64,000 bases of DNA from JAYTQQ01 sp043784965 (GTDB lineage: Bacteria > Bdellovibrionota > Bdellovibrionia > Bdellovibrionales > JAMPXM01), in contig JAYVXS010000165.1 of the NCBI GenBank assembly GCA_043784965.1, forward strand, positions 1 to 64,000, read 5' to 3'. The notes under the pieces were generated by a model. That model saw only the letters and a program-made list of their open reading frames with translations. It did no database searches and was not told the origin of the DNA. A program made the position numbers and the translations under genes. Shown piece by piece: positions 17,556 to 26,232 of this stretch (within the stretch, counting starts at the first letter, position 1; every line of letters begins with the position of its first letter).

Positions 17556-18971
17556 TTAGTGATGATGATGGTGATTGCTAACATTTTCTCCGTCGTCGGC
17601 CTTGAGTTCGGCAAAACCAAAGGCTGAAAAAATCGTTAGTAGACCCATTACTAAAAATGCCTTGTGTAGACCAGAGATCATCACTTCTGAGTTTGCATGT
17701 AAACGATCCGAAATGAAAAAACTTGTGGCAAGAGAAGCCACCGCAACGCCAAAGCTTAAAGACATTTGCTGAATGGTGCTCATGATAGTGCTGGCCATTC
17801 CAGTATTTTTATCGCTGACATCTGCATAGCCAAGACAACTCATACTAGTGTATTGCAAAGAGGAAAGTGATCCAAAAACACAAGCTTGCAGGATAATAAT
17901 CCAAACACTGGTTTCAGCTCCAACCGTTGCGAATAGCATAATCAAAAGGCCGATCACGATGGTATTGACCAGCAGTAAGTTTTTAAAACCAAAATGAGTG
18001 ATAATTCGAGGCACCCAATGTCTGGTTAAAATAGCCGAAATGGATTGTGGCACAATCAATAATCCTGATTGAATCGGGGTATAGCCAAGTCCGATTTGAT
18101 AAAGAAGTGGCAGCAAAAATGGCATACCTCCTGCGCCGAGCCTGGTAAAAAAATTTCCGAGGACGGTGCATCTCAAAGTGCGAATCTTTAGAATTCCGAC
18201 GCGCAAAACCGGAAATGGCGTCGATAATGAATGAATACCATAGGTCAAAAGAAACAAACTCGAAACACTGAACAAACCAAAAATCTCTAAGCCCGTCAGA
18301 GTATGTTCGCCAAAAACCTCTAAGACATAAGAAAGTAAAGTGATGCCACTACCAAATAAAATCAGCCCAACAAAATCAAGCGGCTCAGGTTTTTCTTCGC
18401 GATAGTCCGGTAGATATTTTTGCACCCAAATGAAACCTAAAATCCCGATCGGTAGATTTACAAAAAATATCATGCGCCAATTTAGAAAGCCCACAATAAG
18501 GCCGCCAATAAGAGGACCAAGCATCGGCCCAATAAGGGCCGGAATAGCGACAAAGCTCATGGCGCGAATCAATTCGGACTTTGCAAAAGAACGGACCAAT
18601 GTGAGGCGCCCCACCGGCACCATCATCGCCCCGCCACAGCCCTGAATGATGCGACAAAAAACTAAGAAGTGAATATTGCTGGCCAGACCACAAAGCAAAG
18701 AGCCTATGGTAAAAATTGCAATGGCACTTGCGAAAACTTTTCGTGTCCCAAATCGATCGGCCATCCAACTACTGATCGGAATGAATACCGCAAGACTCAA
18801 AGTATAACTACTCAATACGGACTTCATACTCAGCGGCACCACCCCCAAGGCATTTGCCATAACTGGTACGGCAGTATTTAAAATAGTGGCGTCGAGCGAC
18901 TCCATAAAAAACGCAATGGCAATGAGCCAAGGGAGTAATTTTTTTATACGTAATGGTAAATTTTCTGGCAT
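17556..18971 (-). CDS. DHA2-family (EmrB/QacA-like) MFS multidrug exporter
   Basis: 471 residues, about 14 hydrophobic segments. The helix 1 signature DATILNTAVPVMANALG and motif A between helices 2 and 3 (SWMADRFGTRKVF) identify the 14-TMS drug:H+ antiporter group. GPLIGG in helix 5 fits the antiporter motif. The chain ends in a natural run of five histidines (NVSNHHHHH), which is unusual. It has no adjacent membrane-fusion (EmrA-like) gene. It is convergent with the beta-lactamase gene across a tandem repeat, so the two form a possible but not co-transcribed resistance pair. The substrate is unknown. Confidence 0.88.
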   Translation of the reverse strand: MPENLPLRIKKLLPWLIAIAFFMESLDATILNTAVPVMANALGVVPLSMKSVLSSYTLSLAVFIPISSWMADRFGTRKVFASAIAIFTIGSLLCGLASNIHFLVFCRIIQGCGGAMMVPVGRLTLVRSFAKSELIRAMSFVAIPALIGPMLGPLIGGLIVGFLNWRMIFFVNLPIGILGFIWVQKYLPDYREEKPEPLDFVGLILFGSGITLLSYVLEVFGEHTLTGLEIFGLFSVSSLFLLTYGIHSLSTPFPVLRVGILKIRTLRCTVLGNFFTRLGAGGMPFLLPLLYQIGLGYTPIQSGLLIVPQSISAILTRHWVPRIITHFGFKNLLLVNTIVIGLLIMLFATVGAETSVWIIILQACVFGSLSSLQYTSMSCLGYADVSDKNTGMASTIMSTIQQMSLSFGVAVASLATSFFISDRLHANSEVMISGLHKAFLVMGLLTIFSAFGFAELKADDGENVSNHHHHH

Positions 18972-19104
18972 AGCTTCGACAGAATACGCGTCAAAGCTTG
19001 TTTTGGCAATTGATGGGATGGCATCAAAGCTGCATTGCCCTTGGCTGTTAAACTAAACTTAACTAACTTTAACCAACCAAACTAAACCAAAACGGGGAAT
19101 TTAT

Positions 19105-19638
19105 ATGAAAAAACTAATTGGCTTCTTAGCCATATTTGTTGCACAAGGTGCACTTGCTGGAACCTGCCTAATTAAAACTACGGAAACTTATATTTACACC
19201 GGTGAGCGAGTCCTATTTTCGCAAATTTCTGTTCCATCACTTGGGGTCCAGGATTGTGCTCGCAAAGGCCAAGAGACCGCTAACTTTGTGTTTTCAAGCA
19301 ATATACAAAATTCAGTAGAAGTTCTAACCACTGCGCAATTTCTCTATAACAACGGCGGCGCCTCACAGAGAATGCAATTTGTTGGTCAATACTTTCAGCT
19401 CACCCCACAGTGGGAAGTTATGTATCCCCATCTCTTGCTTGGTCCTGCGTACTTAGGTCTTTATGCTTCTTATCACTATAGATATTATGGCCACTACCCT
19501 GTTGGTCCTCGATATAATCACCCAGAAGTTCGCATTCACTTCCAAACTCGCCAGACCAGAGAAGTTCGCATCGTCGAACATCGCACGGTCTACGAAAGAA
19601 GTCGTGGTCGTGGCAATGGACATGGCCCGCGACGCTAG
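19105..19638 (+). CDS. Secreted hypothetical protein
   Basis: 177 residues with a clear signal peptide (MKKLIGFLAIFVAQGALA, cleavage before GTCL). The mature part has two Cys (about 21 and 51) that could pair, an aromatic stretch (LLGPAYLGLYASYHYRYYGH) and a basic tail rich in Arg (EVRIVEHRTVYERSRGRG). The start is supported by a GGGGA box. A strong terminator follows. No family is recognised. Confidence 0.75.
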   Translation: MKKLIGFLAIFVAQGALAGTCLIKTTETYIYTGERVLFSQISVPSLGVQDCARKGQETANFVFSSNIQNSVEVLTTAQFLYNNGGASQRMQFVGQYFQLTPQWEVMYPHLLLGPAYLGLYASYHYRYYGHYPVGPRYNHPEVRIHFQTRQTREVRIVEHRTVYERSRGRGNGHGPRR

Positions 19639-19675
19639 TACTTAGATTTTATTAATGCACACAAATGTTAATTTT

Positions 19676-19704
19676 AGGAGTCCTTAGCTTGGACTCCTTT
19701 TTTT
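19676..19704 (+). terminator. Rho-independent terminator
   Basis: AGGAGTCC and GGACTCCT form an 8-bp stem with a 7-nt loop followed by a run of T. It lies 38 bp after the stop of the 177-residue secreted protein. Confidence 0.9.
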
Positions 19705-19729
19705 ATCGAGTTAGGTTCTTCAGTTTCAG

Positions 19730-19766
19730 GGCCGCCGCAACCGATCTCGGTTTTTTAGTTTCAGTA
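19730..19766 (-). repeat. Dispersed intergenic motif R2, copy on minus strand
   Basis: On the minus strand it reads ACTGAAACTAAAAAACCGAG followed by ATCGGTTGCGGC. It matches 34911-34940 and, more weakly, 28620-28642. Confidence 0.55.
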
Positions 19767-19826
19767 CCTGCGCCAGTACCTGTATCTGTCCTGCACCTGT
19801 ACCTGCACCTGCACCTGTACCTGAAA
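19764..19826 (+). repeat. Hexanucleotide CCTGYA array
   Basis: Irregular tandem copies of CCTGCA/CCTGTA (with CCTGCGCCAGTA variants) run directly into R1 copy 2. It is intergenic, between the 177-residue protein's terminator and the end of the minor-pilin operon. Confidence 0.85.
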
Positions 19827-19846
19827 TCTGTTTAACTGTCTCACCG
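19820..19846 (+). repeat. Dispersed intergenic motif R1, copy 2
   Basis: CCTGAAATCTGTTTAACTGT followed by CTCACCG. It differs from copy 1 (8129-8155) at only a few positions. Confidence 0.75.
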
Positions 19847-19896
19847 ACCCTGCACTCGGCTTTTTCAAATATTGCCAAATAAAACAATAAGCACCC

Positions 19897-22578
19897 TCAA
19901 TCCCCTTGCCATGTTGAAACTGCCGAGACCGGATAGACCAATGTCCCCGGCGGCTGATTTGCCAGATATGAGAAGTGTGGATCGAAGACATAATTTCGAA
20001 CTGGAGCATTGTAAACCGTGCCTATTACTGGAGCTCCCAAATGATAGACCGGATAAAAGCCAATCATCACCGAGCCGGTTAGATTCATTGTCGTACCCGA
20101 CCAGTCTTCTAAAAATGCGGTAATACCATTGTATTGAAGAGCGTTGGCCTTGCGCATATATCCAGTCAAGATGGCGGCAATAAGTGAGGTGGTGGATGCA
20201 TTTCGCGAGGTATAAGCCGGTGGATTAGTCCAATCATCGTTTGCATCTGTCCAATTGTTTGAGAGTAAATAGAAACTGTCGCTACCTAGCATTGCTGGCA
20301 ACCATGGTGTTGAAGTCGCAGTCGTCGTAACTGAATTGGTATTGTAGTTTCCCACTAAATACATCGGAAGATTCGTAACCAGACTTAGTCCACTAGGTAT
20401 TGCCACCGCATCAAAGTTTGCGCCATTGTAAACTCGTAGCGCATTCGGAAAAGCCACAATACCAGCCGATGAATAAGACGCACAGTCAGGAATTTCAAAT
20501 CGACTTTTGGTCCCATGACCAGCAGGGTTGCCGTTGCCCCAACCATAATGATTGCCATTTGAGTAACTACCGCCCCCGCCATTTCCCGGCACCCGATCAA
20601 AATCTACTCCAGCTAATCCTGGGCGTACGTGGCTTGGTAAGTTTGAACAAAGCGCATAAGGTAAAGCCGTCTGCGTAGACGGTGAAATCGCCGGCATCTG
20701 TAAACTATCATAGGCTGCACCCTGATAAGGATACTCTTGGGGCTGTCCAGAACCAAACCCAGTGAGTGATCCGGGCCAAGTAGCCGTTACATAAATAATA
20801 CCATTGAAATTTCTACCCATTAGCTTTCCGACGCCGAAATAAGATCCGAGCTCGCCAACGGTCGCCGTCTTGAGTGCTGTCTGAAACTGACCGACGTCAA
20901 AATTGATTGGATAAATTTTACTTCTGGGAAGTTGGTTAGGCGACGGCGAATCCAATTGAAGATGTTGGTCGCGAAATCCGCCCCGAGCGGCGTTCAAAAT
21001 AAATGTGGGTATGCCTGGGTCACTTCCACTTTGGCAGGTCACCGCCTGAGTTCCAGCATTACAAGGAAGTGGCGGATTAATTGCATTGATCAAACCAGAA
21101 GCTGGCGCACAGGTGATCTTTTTCCCGAAGCACAGATCCGTCTGACCCGCACCATTCCATTGACCATTTCCCAAATTTATATTTCCGCCGGCAGTTCCAA
21201 CTACCAAACTCATCCATCCCGATGGCACAAGCGGTGGGTTTGCAACTCCGCTCACACCTAGATTTCCATAAGAGAGAATGCCATTTGGATCAGCTGAAAT
21301 ACTTGCGTTTGCAGTCACATATTCATAAAATGAAAATCGACTCGGACCTGCCGCTGTCCATGTATAACTCACACCACGGGTTGCCCAATAGGCACGAATA
21401 TCATCTTGGCCGACAGCAACTGTTTTGCTAACCGCCACAACGGGCGGACCAAATACTGCATCTGCACGCCCCGGGTGATCTGACCAAATGGGCAGGCCAG
21501 GCCAACTCGCTTGATTGGCAGGGTCCTTCAGATACCAGACTCCATCGATCACGCGAATATCTGCATTGTTTGCATATTTTTGCGGAGAAATTGTTGGGGT
21601 ATCAGTTGCTAAAGGAGGATCGATACTAAATCTGGTATTGGTTTGGTTTGAAATTGGAGCAAACGAATTTCCATCGACACCAAATTGAGCTCGATTCTGC
21701 GTGCCCGCACCCGGAAGCCGCAAGGCCTGCCCACCAAGGGCCTGATCCACCGCATTTACGCCCCAAGTATTGCGCGCATAAACCGGCCAAGCCTGACCCG
21801 TGCCTGCACAATTTGTGCATCCATTATCGCCATTTGCTAGAAGCGAAGTAAAGGCTGTAAAGCTCGAATTGGTGGCGATTTTTGAAGTCCCGGTGTAGCC
21901 AGATGGATATCTACAACGGGTATCGGCCCCATCCATAATGCGGCCTGATGCCGTGATTAAACCAATCTTCAATGAGCTCCATGCGCCAAGACATGCGTCG
22001 CCATTTACATGAACTCGGCCAAGCAATGTCATAGCTGGCCTCGGCTCCCAATCGGCATAGGGCATATCTCCAAAAATCATAAATTGAAACGGATAGATTG
22101 CCCCCAGAGACATGGTGGACGTCACCGTTGAGGTCACATTTGTAAGCGTCGAACGAACGGTAATTGTAAGACTTATAGTAGTTGCCGGCGATTGCATTCC
22201 TGCAAATGGGCCTGATGGCAAAATCGAATTCGCAACATAACTTAAGACATTCACACTCACCGTTTGCAACAAATACCCTTGCGGCACTAAGGTCGGCAAA
22301 TCGGCTTGAAGTTTTTGCGTCAATTCGGGGCCGGTATAACTACTTGAAACCTGAAGGTAAGCACCGAGCTGAGCTAAGGCAATTTTGCGAACTCCCTCTG
22401 CAATGTAAAAGGCTCTTTGTTGACTTAAAAAACTTTGATTGTTGGTGACTGAGGCGCTGTATTGGTAGAGACCAACGACTCCTACTAATGAGACCGTAGC
22501 AATCAATAGACTCGCAAACAACATTACCTGTCCATTTTCATTTTTAAGAGAATGCATTAGATTTTTCATATCAAACAT
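19897..22578 (-). CDS. PilX-like minor-pilin-operon protein, very large
   Basis: 893 residues. The N-terminus is of PilX type: a short cytoplasmic lead, a single hydrophobic helix (VMLFASLLIATVSLVGVVGL), then QQRAFYIAEGVRKIA, which matches the (A/S)xYxAExG helix of PilX proteins. Ordinary PilX is under 250 residues. Here a long extracytoplasmic region follows, rich in Gly, Asn, Ser and Thr with paired Cys and one Gly/Asn run (GNGGGGSYSNGNHYGWG). The extra domain may be displayed on the pilus tip, or fill the role of PilY1, which is not encoded beside it. It is the last gene of fimT-pilV-pilW-pilX, separated from pilW by a 12-bp tandem repeat. Confidence 0.7.
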   Translation of the reverse strand: MFDMKNLMHSLKNENGQVMLFASLLIATVSLVGVVGLYQYSASVTNNQSFLSQQRAFYIAEGVRKIALAQLGAYLQVSSSYTGPELTQKLQADLPTLVPQGYLLQTVSVNVLSYVANSILPSGPFAGMQSPATTISLTITVRSTLTNVTSTVTSTMSLGAIYPFQFMIFGDMPYADWEPRPAMTLLGRVHVNGDACLGAWSSLKIGLITASGRIMDGADTRCRYPSGYTGTSKIATNSSFTAFTSLLANGDNGCTNCAGTGQAWPVYARNTWGVNAVDQALGGQALRLPGAGTQNRAQFGVDGNSFAPISNQTNTRFSIDPPLATDTPTISPQKYANNADIRVIDGVWYLKDPANQASWPGLPIWSDHPGRADAVFGPPVVAVSKTVAVGQDDIRAYWATRGVSYTWTAAGPSRFSFYEYVTANASISADPNGILSYGNLGVSGVANPPLVPSGWMSLVVGTAGGNINLGNGQWNGAGQTDLCFGKKITCAPASGLINAINPPLPCNAGTQAVTCQSGSDPGIPTFILNAARGGFRDQHLQLDSPSPNQLPRSKIYPINFDVGQFQTALKTATVGELGSYFGVGKLMGRNFNGIIYVTATWPGSLTGFGSGQPQEYPYQGAAYDSLQMPAISPSTQTALPYALCSNLPSHVRPGLAGVDFDRVPGNGGGGSYSNGNHYGWGNGNPAGHGTKSRFEIPDCASYSSAGIVAFPNALRVYNGANFDAVAIPSGLSLVTNLPMYLVGNYNTNSVTTTATSTPWLPAMLGSDSFYLLSNNWTDANDDWTNPPAYTSRNASTTSLIAAILTGYMRKANALQYNGITAFLEDWSGTTMNLTGSVMIGFYPVYHLGAPVIGTVYNAPVRNYVFDPHFSYLANQPPGTLVYPVSAVSTWQGD

Positions 22579-22579
22579 C

Positions 22580-22639
22580 CTTAGTGATAAACTTAGTGAT
22601 AAACTTAGTGATAATCTTAGTAATAAACTTAGTGATAAA
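22580..22639 (+). repeat. 12-bp tandem repeat spanning the pilW stop
   Basis: Five copies of CTTAGTGATAAA with two substitutions. On the coding strand each unit carries TAA in the pilW frame, so the array repeats the pilW stop codon. It fills the gap before the PilX-like start. Confidence 0.95.
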
Positions 22640-23621
22640 GAAAATCATTTCGTGGGGCGAATTTAAGTATAGCTTTACGAGTATCCCATTGGCCCAAAGC
22701 ACGAACGGGCCCATCAAGAATTTGCGTACTTTGGTTTGCCGGCGCGCTACTGTTGTTGGCAGGCACACCTGTGACAATGGCAACTTTAATTATTTTCAGC
22801 ATCGTTGAATTTGCATTTAAAAATACCCCGACCCCAAATGCCTCGCCCGGAGAATTGTATAGGTAGTTGTCTGTGTTGGTGCCGTTATCCAACAAATTGC
22901 CGTCATTATTATAATCGATGCCGAGGGCAAACTGCAAATCGAGCACCTGATCTGCAAGAATATTCATTTCGCCTGCATCGATTGAACCGTTATTGTTAAA
23001 GTCAGTAAATTGTTTTACTTGATTGATCGTACTGTCCCAATAAATTGTCTTTACTACAACTGTCGTTAATGTTCCTCCAGCCCAGTTTACCACTGCTGGC
23101 ACTGAGTTATTGAGAGCCGCTTGGCCTGGCAAAAATCCCATTTGGCATAAAGCAATATTAATACTGGTCGCATAGATCTGCGCATAAGAGGTGCCCAAAG
23201 TGATCATAAAACTCTTACCGATCATCGCTGGATTAAGCGTACAAGCCGTGGTCAAAATTTGCAGTATCGTAGGTGTCACCATCCCGGTAACCAGATACTC
23301 CATTGCGGGGATAACCGAAGCAGTTAACGTGAGCCGATCCGAACCATTACAATCTGGAAATGGGCCGCGCGCACTGCAATTATTTTCAAGAAAGGCTGCC
23401 ATCCACGGCCGAACTGTAGCGCCTCCAATTTGACCAATTTCATGACCAAAGTAATTGGTCATGGTAAATGCATCTTGAGACAAATTGGATCGTGAAATAT
23501 AACGAAACTGACTTTGCGTGACACTGACACTTTGTGAAATTGCGATAACCAGTAAAAACGATGAAATACCAACCGCCATCATGATTTCGATCAAACTATA
23601 GCCAAGCTGATTCAATCTCAC
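22629..23621 (-). CDS. pilW: PilW-like minor pilin (type IV pilus assembly)
   Basis: 330 residues. A type IV prepilin leader precedes GYSLIEIMMAVGISSFLLVI, with the cleavage Gly and Glu5 that drive pilus entry. The long globular part (over 280 residues) and the ISSFLL helix fit the PilW group. Asp-rich segments (DFNNNGSIDAGEMN and DYNNDGNLLDNG) look like calcium-binding EF-hand or dockerin-like loops, as described for pilus tip proteins. The start overlaps the pilV stop (ATGA). The stop lies inside the 12-bp tandem array. Confidence 0.82.
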   Translation of the reverse strand: MRLNQLGYSLIEIMMAVGISSFLLVIAISQSVSVTQSQFRYISRSNLSQDAFTMTNYFGHEIGQIGGATVRPWMAAFLENNCSARGPFPDCNGSDRLTLTASVIPAMEYLVTGMVTPTILQILTTACTLNPAMIGKSFMITLGTSYAQIYATSINIALCQMGFLPGQAALNNSVPAVVNWAGGTLTTVVVKTIYWDSTINQVKQFTDFNNNGSIDAGEMNILADQVLDLQFALGIDYNNDGNLLDNGTNTDNYLYNSPGEAFGVGVFLNANSTMLKIIKVAIVTGVPANNSSAPANQSTQILDGPVRALGQWDTRKAILKFAPRNDFLYH

Positions 23622-24037
23622 TGCTCACCTCGAAACGAAGTTACGGTGATTGGACGCAATCCATTTTCTGCATGAATTGAAACTGATACATCAATTCTCA
23701 TCACTGACACCATCGGCGTATCCAAAGTTACCAGCCAACTCACCGTGAATAGCCCACTTGTAACCTTCATTTGATCGCGATCATAATCTTGGGAGTGCTG
23801 GCCCGGGCTCAAAACTGGGTCACTACTATTTCGAATCATTAATTCTTCCATAAAATTGGCACTGAGCTCAGTGGCGATCGCCGTATTTGCATCACGACCT
23901 AAATTCTGTGATATCTGACCCGAGAGATTCATGTTTGCAAAGATCGCCACACCAACAACGACCATGGTGATCATGACCTCAATCAGGCTAAAACCTTTAT
24001 TATTTATTTTAATTTTGCCAGTGCCTAGTTTTTTCAT
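23618..24037 (-). CDS. pilV: PilV-like minor pilin
   Basis: 139 residues. The prepilin leader ends in KINNKG and is followed by FSLIEVMITMVVVGVAIF, with cleavage after Gly and Glu5 conserved. The size and the GVAIFANMNLSGQ helix end fit PilV/GspI-type minor pilins that prime pilus assembly. It starts 4 bp after the FimT-like stop and overlaps pilW by 4 bp. Confidence 0.8.
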   Translation of the reverse strand: MKKLGTGKIKINNKGFSLIEVMITMVVVGVAIFANMNLSGQISQNLGRDANTAIATELSANFMEELMIRNSSDPVLSPGQHSQDYDRDQMKVTSGLFTVSWLVTLDTPMVSVMRIDVSVSIHAENGLRPITVTSFRGEQ

Positions 24038-24041
24038 AAAT

Positions 24042-24551
24042 TTAATTTTCTCTAACTTGGCCAGTTAGTGAGTAGACTAAAAAATTTTGGTTCATCCCCA
24101 GCGCTGAAATTTTCATAGATGAAACCGCATTGTAATCGGTGCCGCCTCGGGTATTAAAGACAAAGGGCGCGGATGGAAAAAATGGCGTGAAGCTTACACT
24201 ATTATCAAAAGTCTTGGTAAATGTTGAATCCAAATTTACAAATGGCGCCACACAACGACCCGCCATCTGGTAGGCATTGACAACAACTGTCTTTCCCTGA
24301 ATATCAACCGTCACACATTGCTGTTTAGTCCGCGCAATATTTCGTGCCCGTTGTAATACGTCCCGAAGTTGAATCTTATAGGTAAGAAATTGAGACTTAA
24401 CCGGTGCGTTTGTTGAGCCTGGAAATGCAATAGCCAATGTCAAACTGACGATTGCCACCGCAATCATCAACTCAACAAGAGTAAATCCCTGTCGTTTATT
24501 TATGCCGCTGATCAAGCAAGCATTTATACAACCCAACAACGTCCTAAGCAT
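24042..24551 (-). CDS. FimT/GspH-like minor pilin
   Basis: 169 residues. A prepilin leader of about 23 residues ends KRQG and precedes FTLVELMIAVAIVSLTLAIAFP, with Glu5 and Pro22 as in major pilins and FimT. LLR-type residues (LRDVLQRARNIARTKQQCVTV) match the GspH/FimT core helix. The two Cys in the globular half (about 101 and 118) could form a disulfide. It is the first gene of the minor-pilin operon. The 175 bp upstream should hold its promoter; none was picked with confidence. Confidence 0.8.
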   Translation of the reverse strand: MLRTLLGCINACLISGINKRQGFTLVELMIAVAIVSLTLAIAFPGSTNAPVKSQFLTYKIQLRDVLQRARNIARTKQQCVTVDIQGKTVVVNAYQMAGRCVAPFVNLDSTFTKTFDNSVSFTPFFPSAPFVFNTRGGTDYNAVSSMKISALGMNQNFLVYSLTGQVREN

Positions 24552-24726
24552 ATTGAATGTATCGGCTATTTCTATGTTTTTCTATAAAAATTTTGCTAAA
24601 AATACCCAAATGAAACAGTCTTTTTAGCGCCCTCTCTTCTAGTTTGCTTTGGCATTTTTCAGCTTGAAATTCTAAAAATATCAAAATCTGATGGCCGAAA
24701 TCAGTTCGTCCTATCTCAATACAATA

Positions 24727-25167
24727 TTATCGATTTTTGAGCTGCTTTAGTTTTTCTAAGAATTTATTATAGTCGATCATGAGCTCTTGAAAATAGTCGT
24801 CTTTTCGCACTGAAAATGGTGCAATCTCGCCAGTCTCAACAAATTTTTCCATATGTCTTTGAATTCTAAATATGGGACCCGCAATTCTATTGGTAAAATA
24901 AAAACCAAAAAGCACGGTGACCATGATAATACCACAACTGAGGGCCCAAAGCAGGATCATCGGGTCTATTCCCATAATGGGACCGGACTCCTCAGATAGC
25001 ATAAAACGAAAAATCTGATTTACAATACTCACAACAGCCGCAACAGTTGCCGAGTAAAGCATAACTCCAACTTGAAGTTTTGAATTGATAAGATATCGTC
25101 GCTGATAAAATCGCAAATTCGAACTCTTCACCTTTTGCTCATCTAATGATTTCGACTTAGTATCCAT
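24727..25167 (-). CDS. Two-helix membrane protein with HAMP-like segment
   Basis: 146 residues. Two membrane segments (about 34-56 and 70-92) are followed by NRIAGPIFRIQRHMEKFVETGE, which has the conserved Pro and amphipathic pattern of a HAMP domain, and a short coiled tail. No output domain is attached, so it may pair with a separate signalling partner or be a membrane modulator. It overlaps the MA-type peptidase gene upstream by 25 bp and is probably co-transcribed with it. Confidence 0.7.
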   Translation of the reverse strand: MDTKSKSLDEQKVKSSNLRFYQRRYLINSKLQVGVMLYSATVAAVVSIVNQIFRFMLSEESGPIMGIDPMILLWALSCGIIMVTVLFGFYFTNRIAGPIFRIQRHMEKFVETGEIAPFSVRKDDYFQELMIDYNKFLEKLKQLKNR

Positions 25168-25826
25168 AAATTAAATTCCTTTGTGATGTCTTTAATCCTG
25201 CATAGCGTGTCTAGCTTATCTTCTAATTTTCGGCGCACACTTAAGCGCAGTAAATTTGCCAGATCACACTTACTCGCAATTAGCTCCATTAATGCCTGTG
25301 AGGCCATATAATGATATCTCGTGTGATCTTCTGAGCCACTAAATGGATGGGTCAAGTCTCGGACATCGCTTGGCGCGGGGTGCTTGGCAAGCCACGCATA
25401 ATCGACCTTTGACAAATGACTAAGGTGATTTGCCAGTCCCTCTTCCAACCATTTCGGTATGGCTTCTTTATATTTTTGATACGAAATGATATGTACAAGT
25501 TCGTGACCAAGAACGGCGTCCAAATTTTCTTTTTTTACCCTTGGTCCAAGATGAACACTATTATCTGATTTTCGAGACATTGCCAGAACCAGGAGGCCCA
25601 TTCCATGAATCTTTTCAAAGGCCGTCTGGTCTTTGTGCCAGGTCACTTCGATGCGGCGAATATTCCACTCCAATAGGGATTGGATGTGATCAACCACAGT
25701 ATTTATTCGACCAGGGGTGACCCAGTCCGGAGCCTCTGCCATATGAACTGAGTTGGTCTTAATTTCATTGGCTATAAGTGGCAGCGATAGACTTATAATA
25801 ATCCAGAATGTGAAGGCTTTAATCAT
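25143..25826 (-). CDS. Secreted gluzincin-type zinc peptidase (peptidase MA-like)
   Basis: 227 residues with a signal peptide (MIKAFTFWIIISLSLPLIA). HELVH is followed 18 residues later by WLEEGLANH, giving the HExxH...E zinc site of the gluzincin/MA clan (peptidase MA-like family). It is probably periplasmic. The substrate is unknown. It is first of a two-gene unit with the HAMP-like protein. Confidence 0.78.
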   Translation of the reverse strand: MIKAFTFWIIISLSLPLIANEIKTNSVHMAEAPDWVTPGRINTVVDHIQSLLEWNIRRIEVTWHKDQTAFEKIHGMGLLVLAMSRKSDNSVHLGPRVKKENLDAVLGHELVHIISYQKYKEAIPKWLEEGLANHLSHLSKVDYAWLAKHPAPSDVRDLTHPFSGSEDHTRYHYMASQALMELIASKCDLANLLRLSVRRKLEDKLDTLCRIKDITKEFNLWILSRNH

Positions 25827-25845
25827 AGATAAAATTATAAGGTGA

Positions 25846-25912
25846 GGCCTTCAGCAAATGCAACAAAATGTCAGCGGGATGCTAAGGCGAAGATGTTTCC
25901 TTTGCTGAAGGC
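25846..25912. other. 12-bp inverted repeat with 43-nt spacer
   Basis: GCCTTCAGCAAA (25846-25857) and TTTGCTGAAGGC (25901-25912) are exact complements (the left edge may be off by a base). They lie between the MA-peptidase start and the stop of the broken DUF486 gene. It may act as a terminator or operator; there is no T-run. Confidence 0.55.
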
Positions 25913-26185
25913 TAGGCACCATTTCCTTCACGAAAAATGAAAAAGGCAGCTGCGACTAGACAGAGTCCAGCCCAAAGATAATTAAGACTTAGTGGTTTTT
26001 TCATATAAAAATAAGAGAATAATGCAAAAACGATCATCGTAATAATTTCTTGAATAATCTTGAGCTGACCCAAGCTAAATATTCTTGCGCCAATGCGATT
26101 AGCCGGAACTTGCAAAATATATTCGAATAGAGCAATGCCCCCAGCTGATTAATATGGCAAATATAAGAGGCTTTTCTCTCAGCTC
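25912..26185 (-). pseudogene. DUF486 (DMT-superfamily) membrane protein, broken
   Basis: The conserved DUF486 block is split over two frames. ELREKPLIFAILISWG is encoded from 26185 and IALFEYILQVPANRIG onward in the frame that ends at 25912. One extra G in the five-G run (minus strand, 26138-26142) would account for the shift. The first 25 or so residues of the family are missing as well; an in-frame stop lies just upstream, beside the mnmH 3' end. Intact members are about 115 residues with four membrane helices. This copy is probably a remnant. A sequencing error would explain only the shift, not the lost start. Confidence 0.7.
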
Positions 26186-26232
26186 CAATCAAATAAACCT
26201 TTCTATCTGGCAAGGGAGGTGAGTTATTCCTC

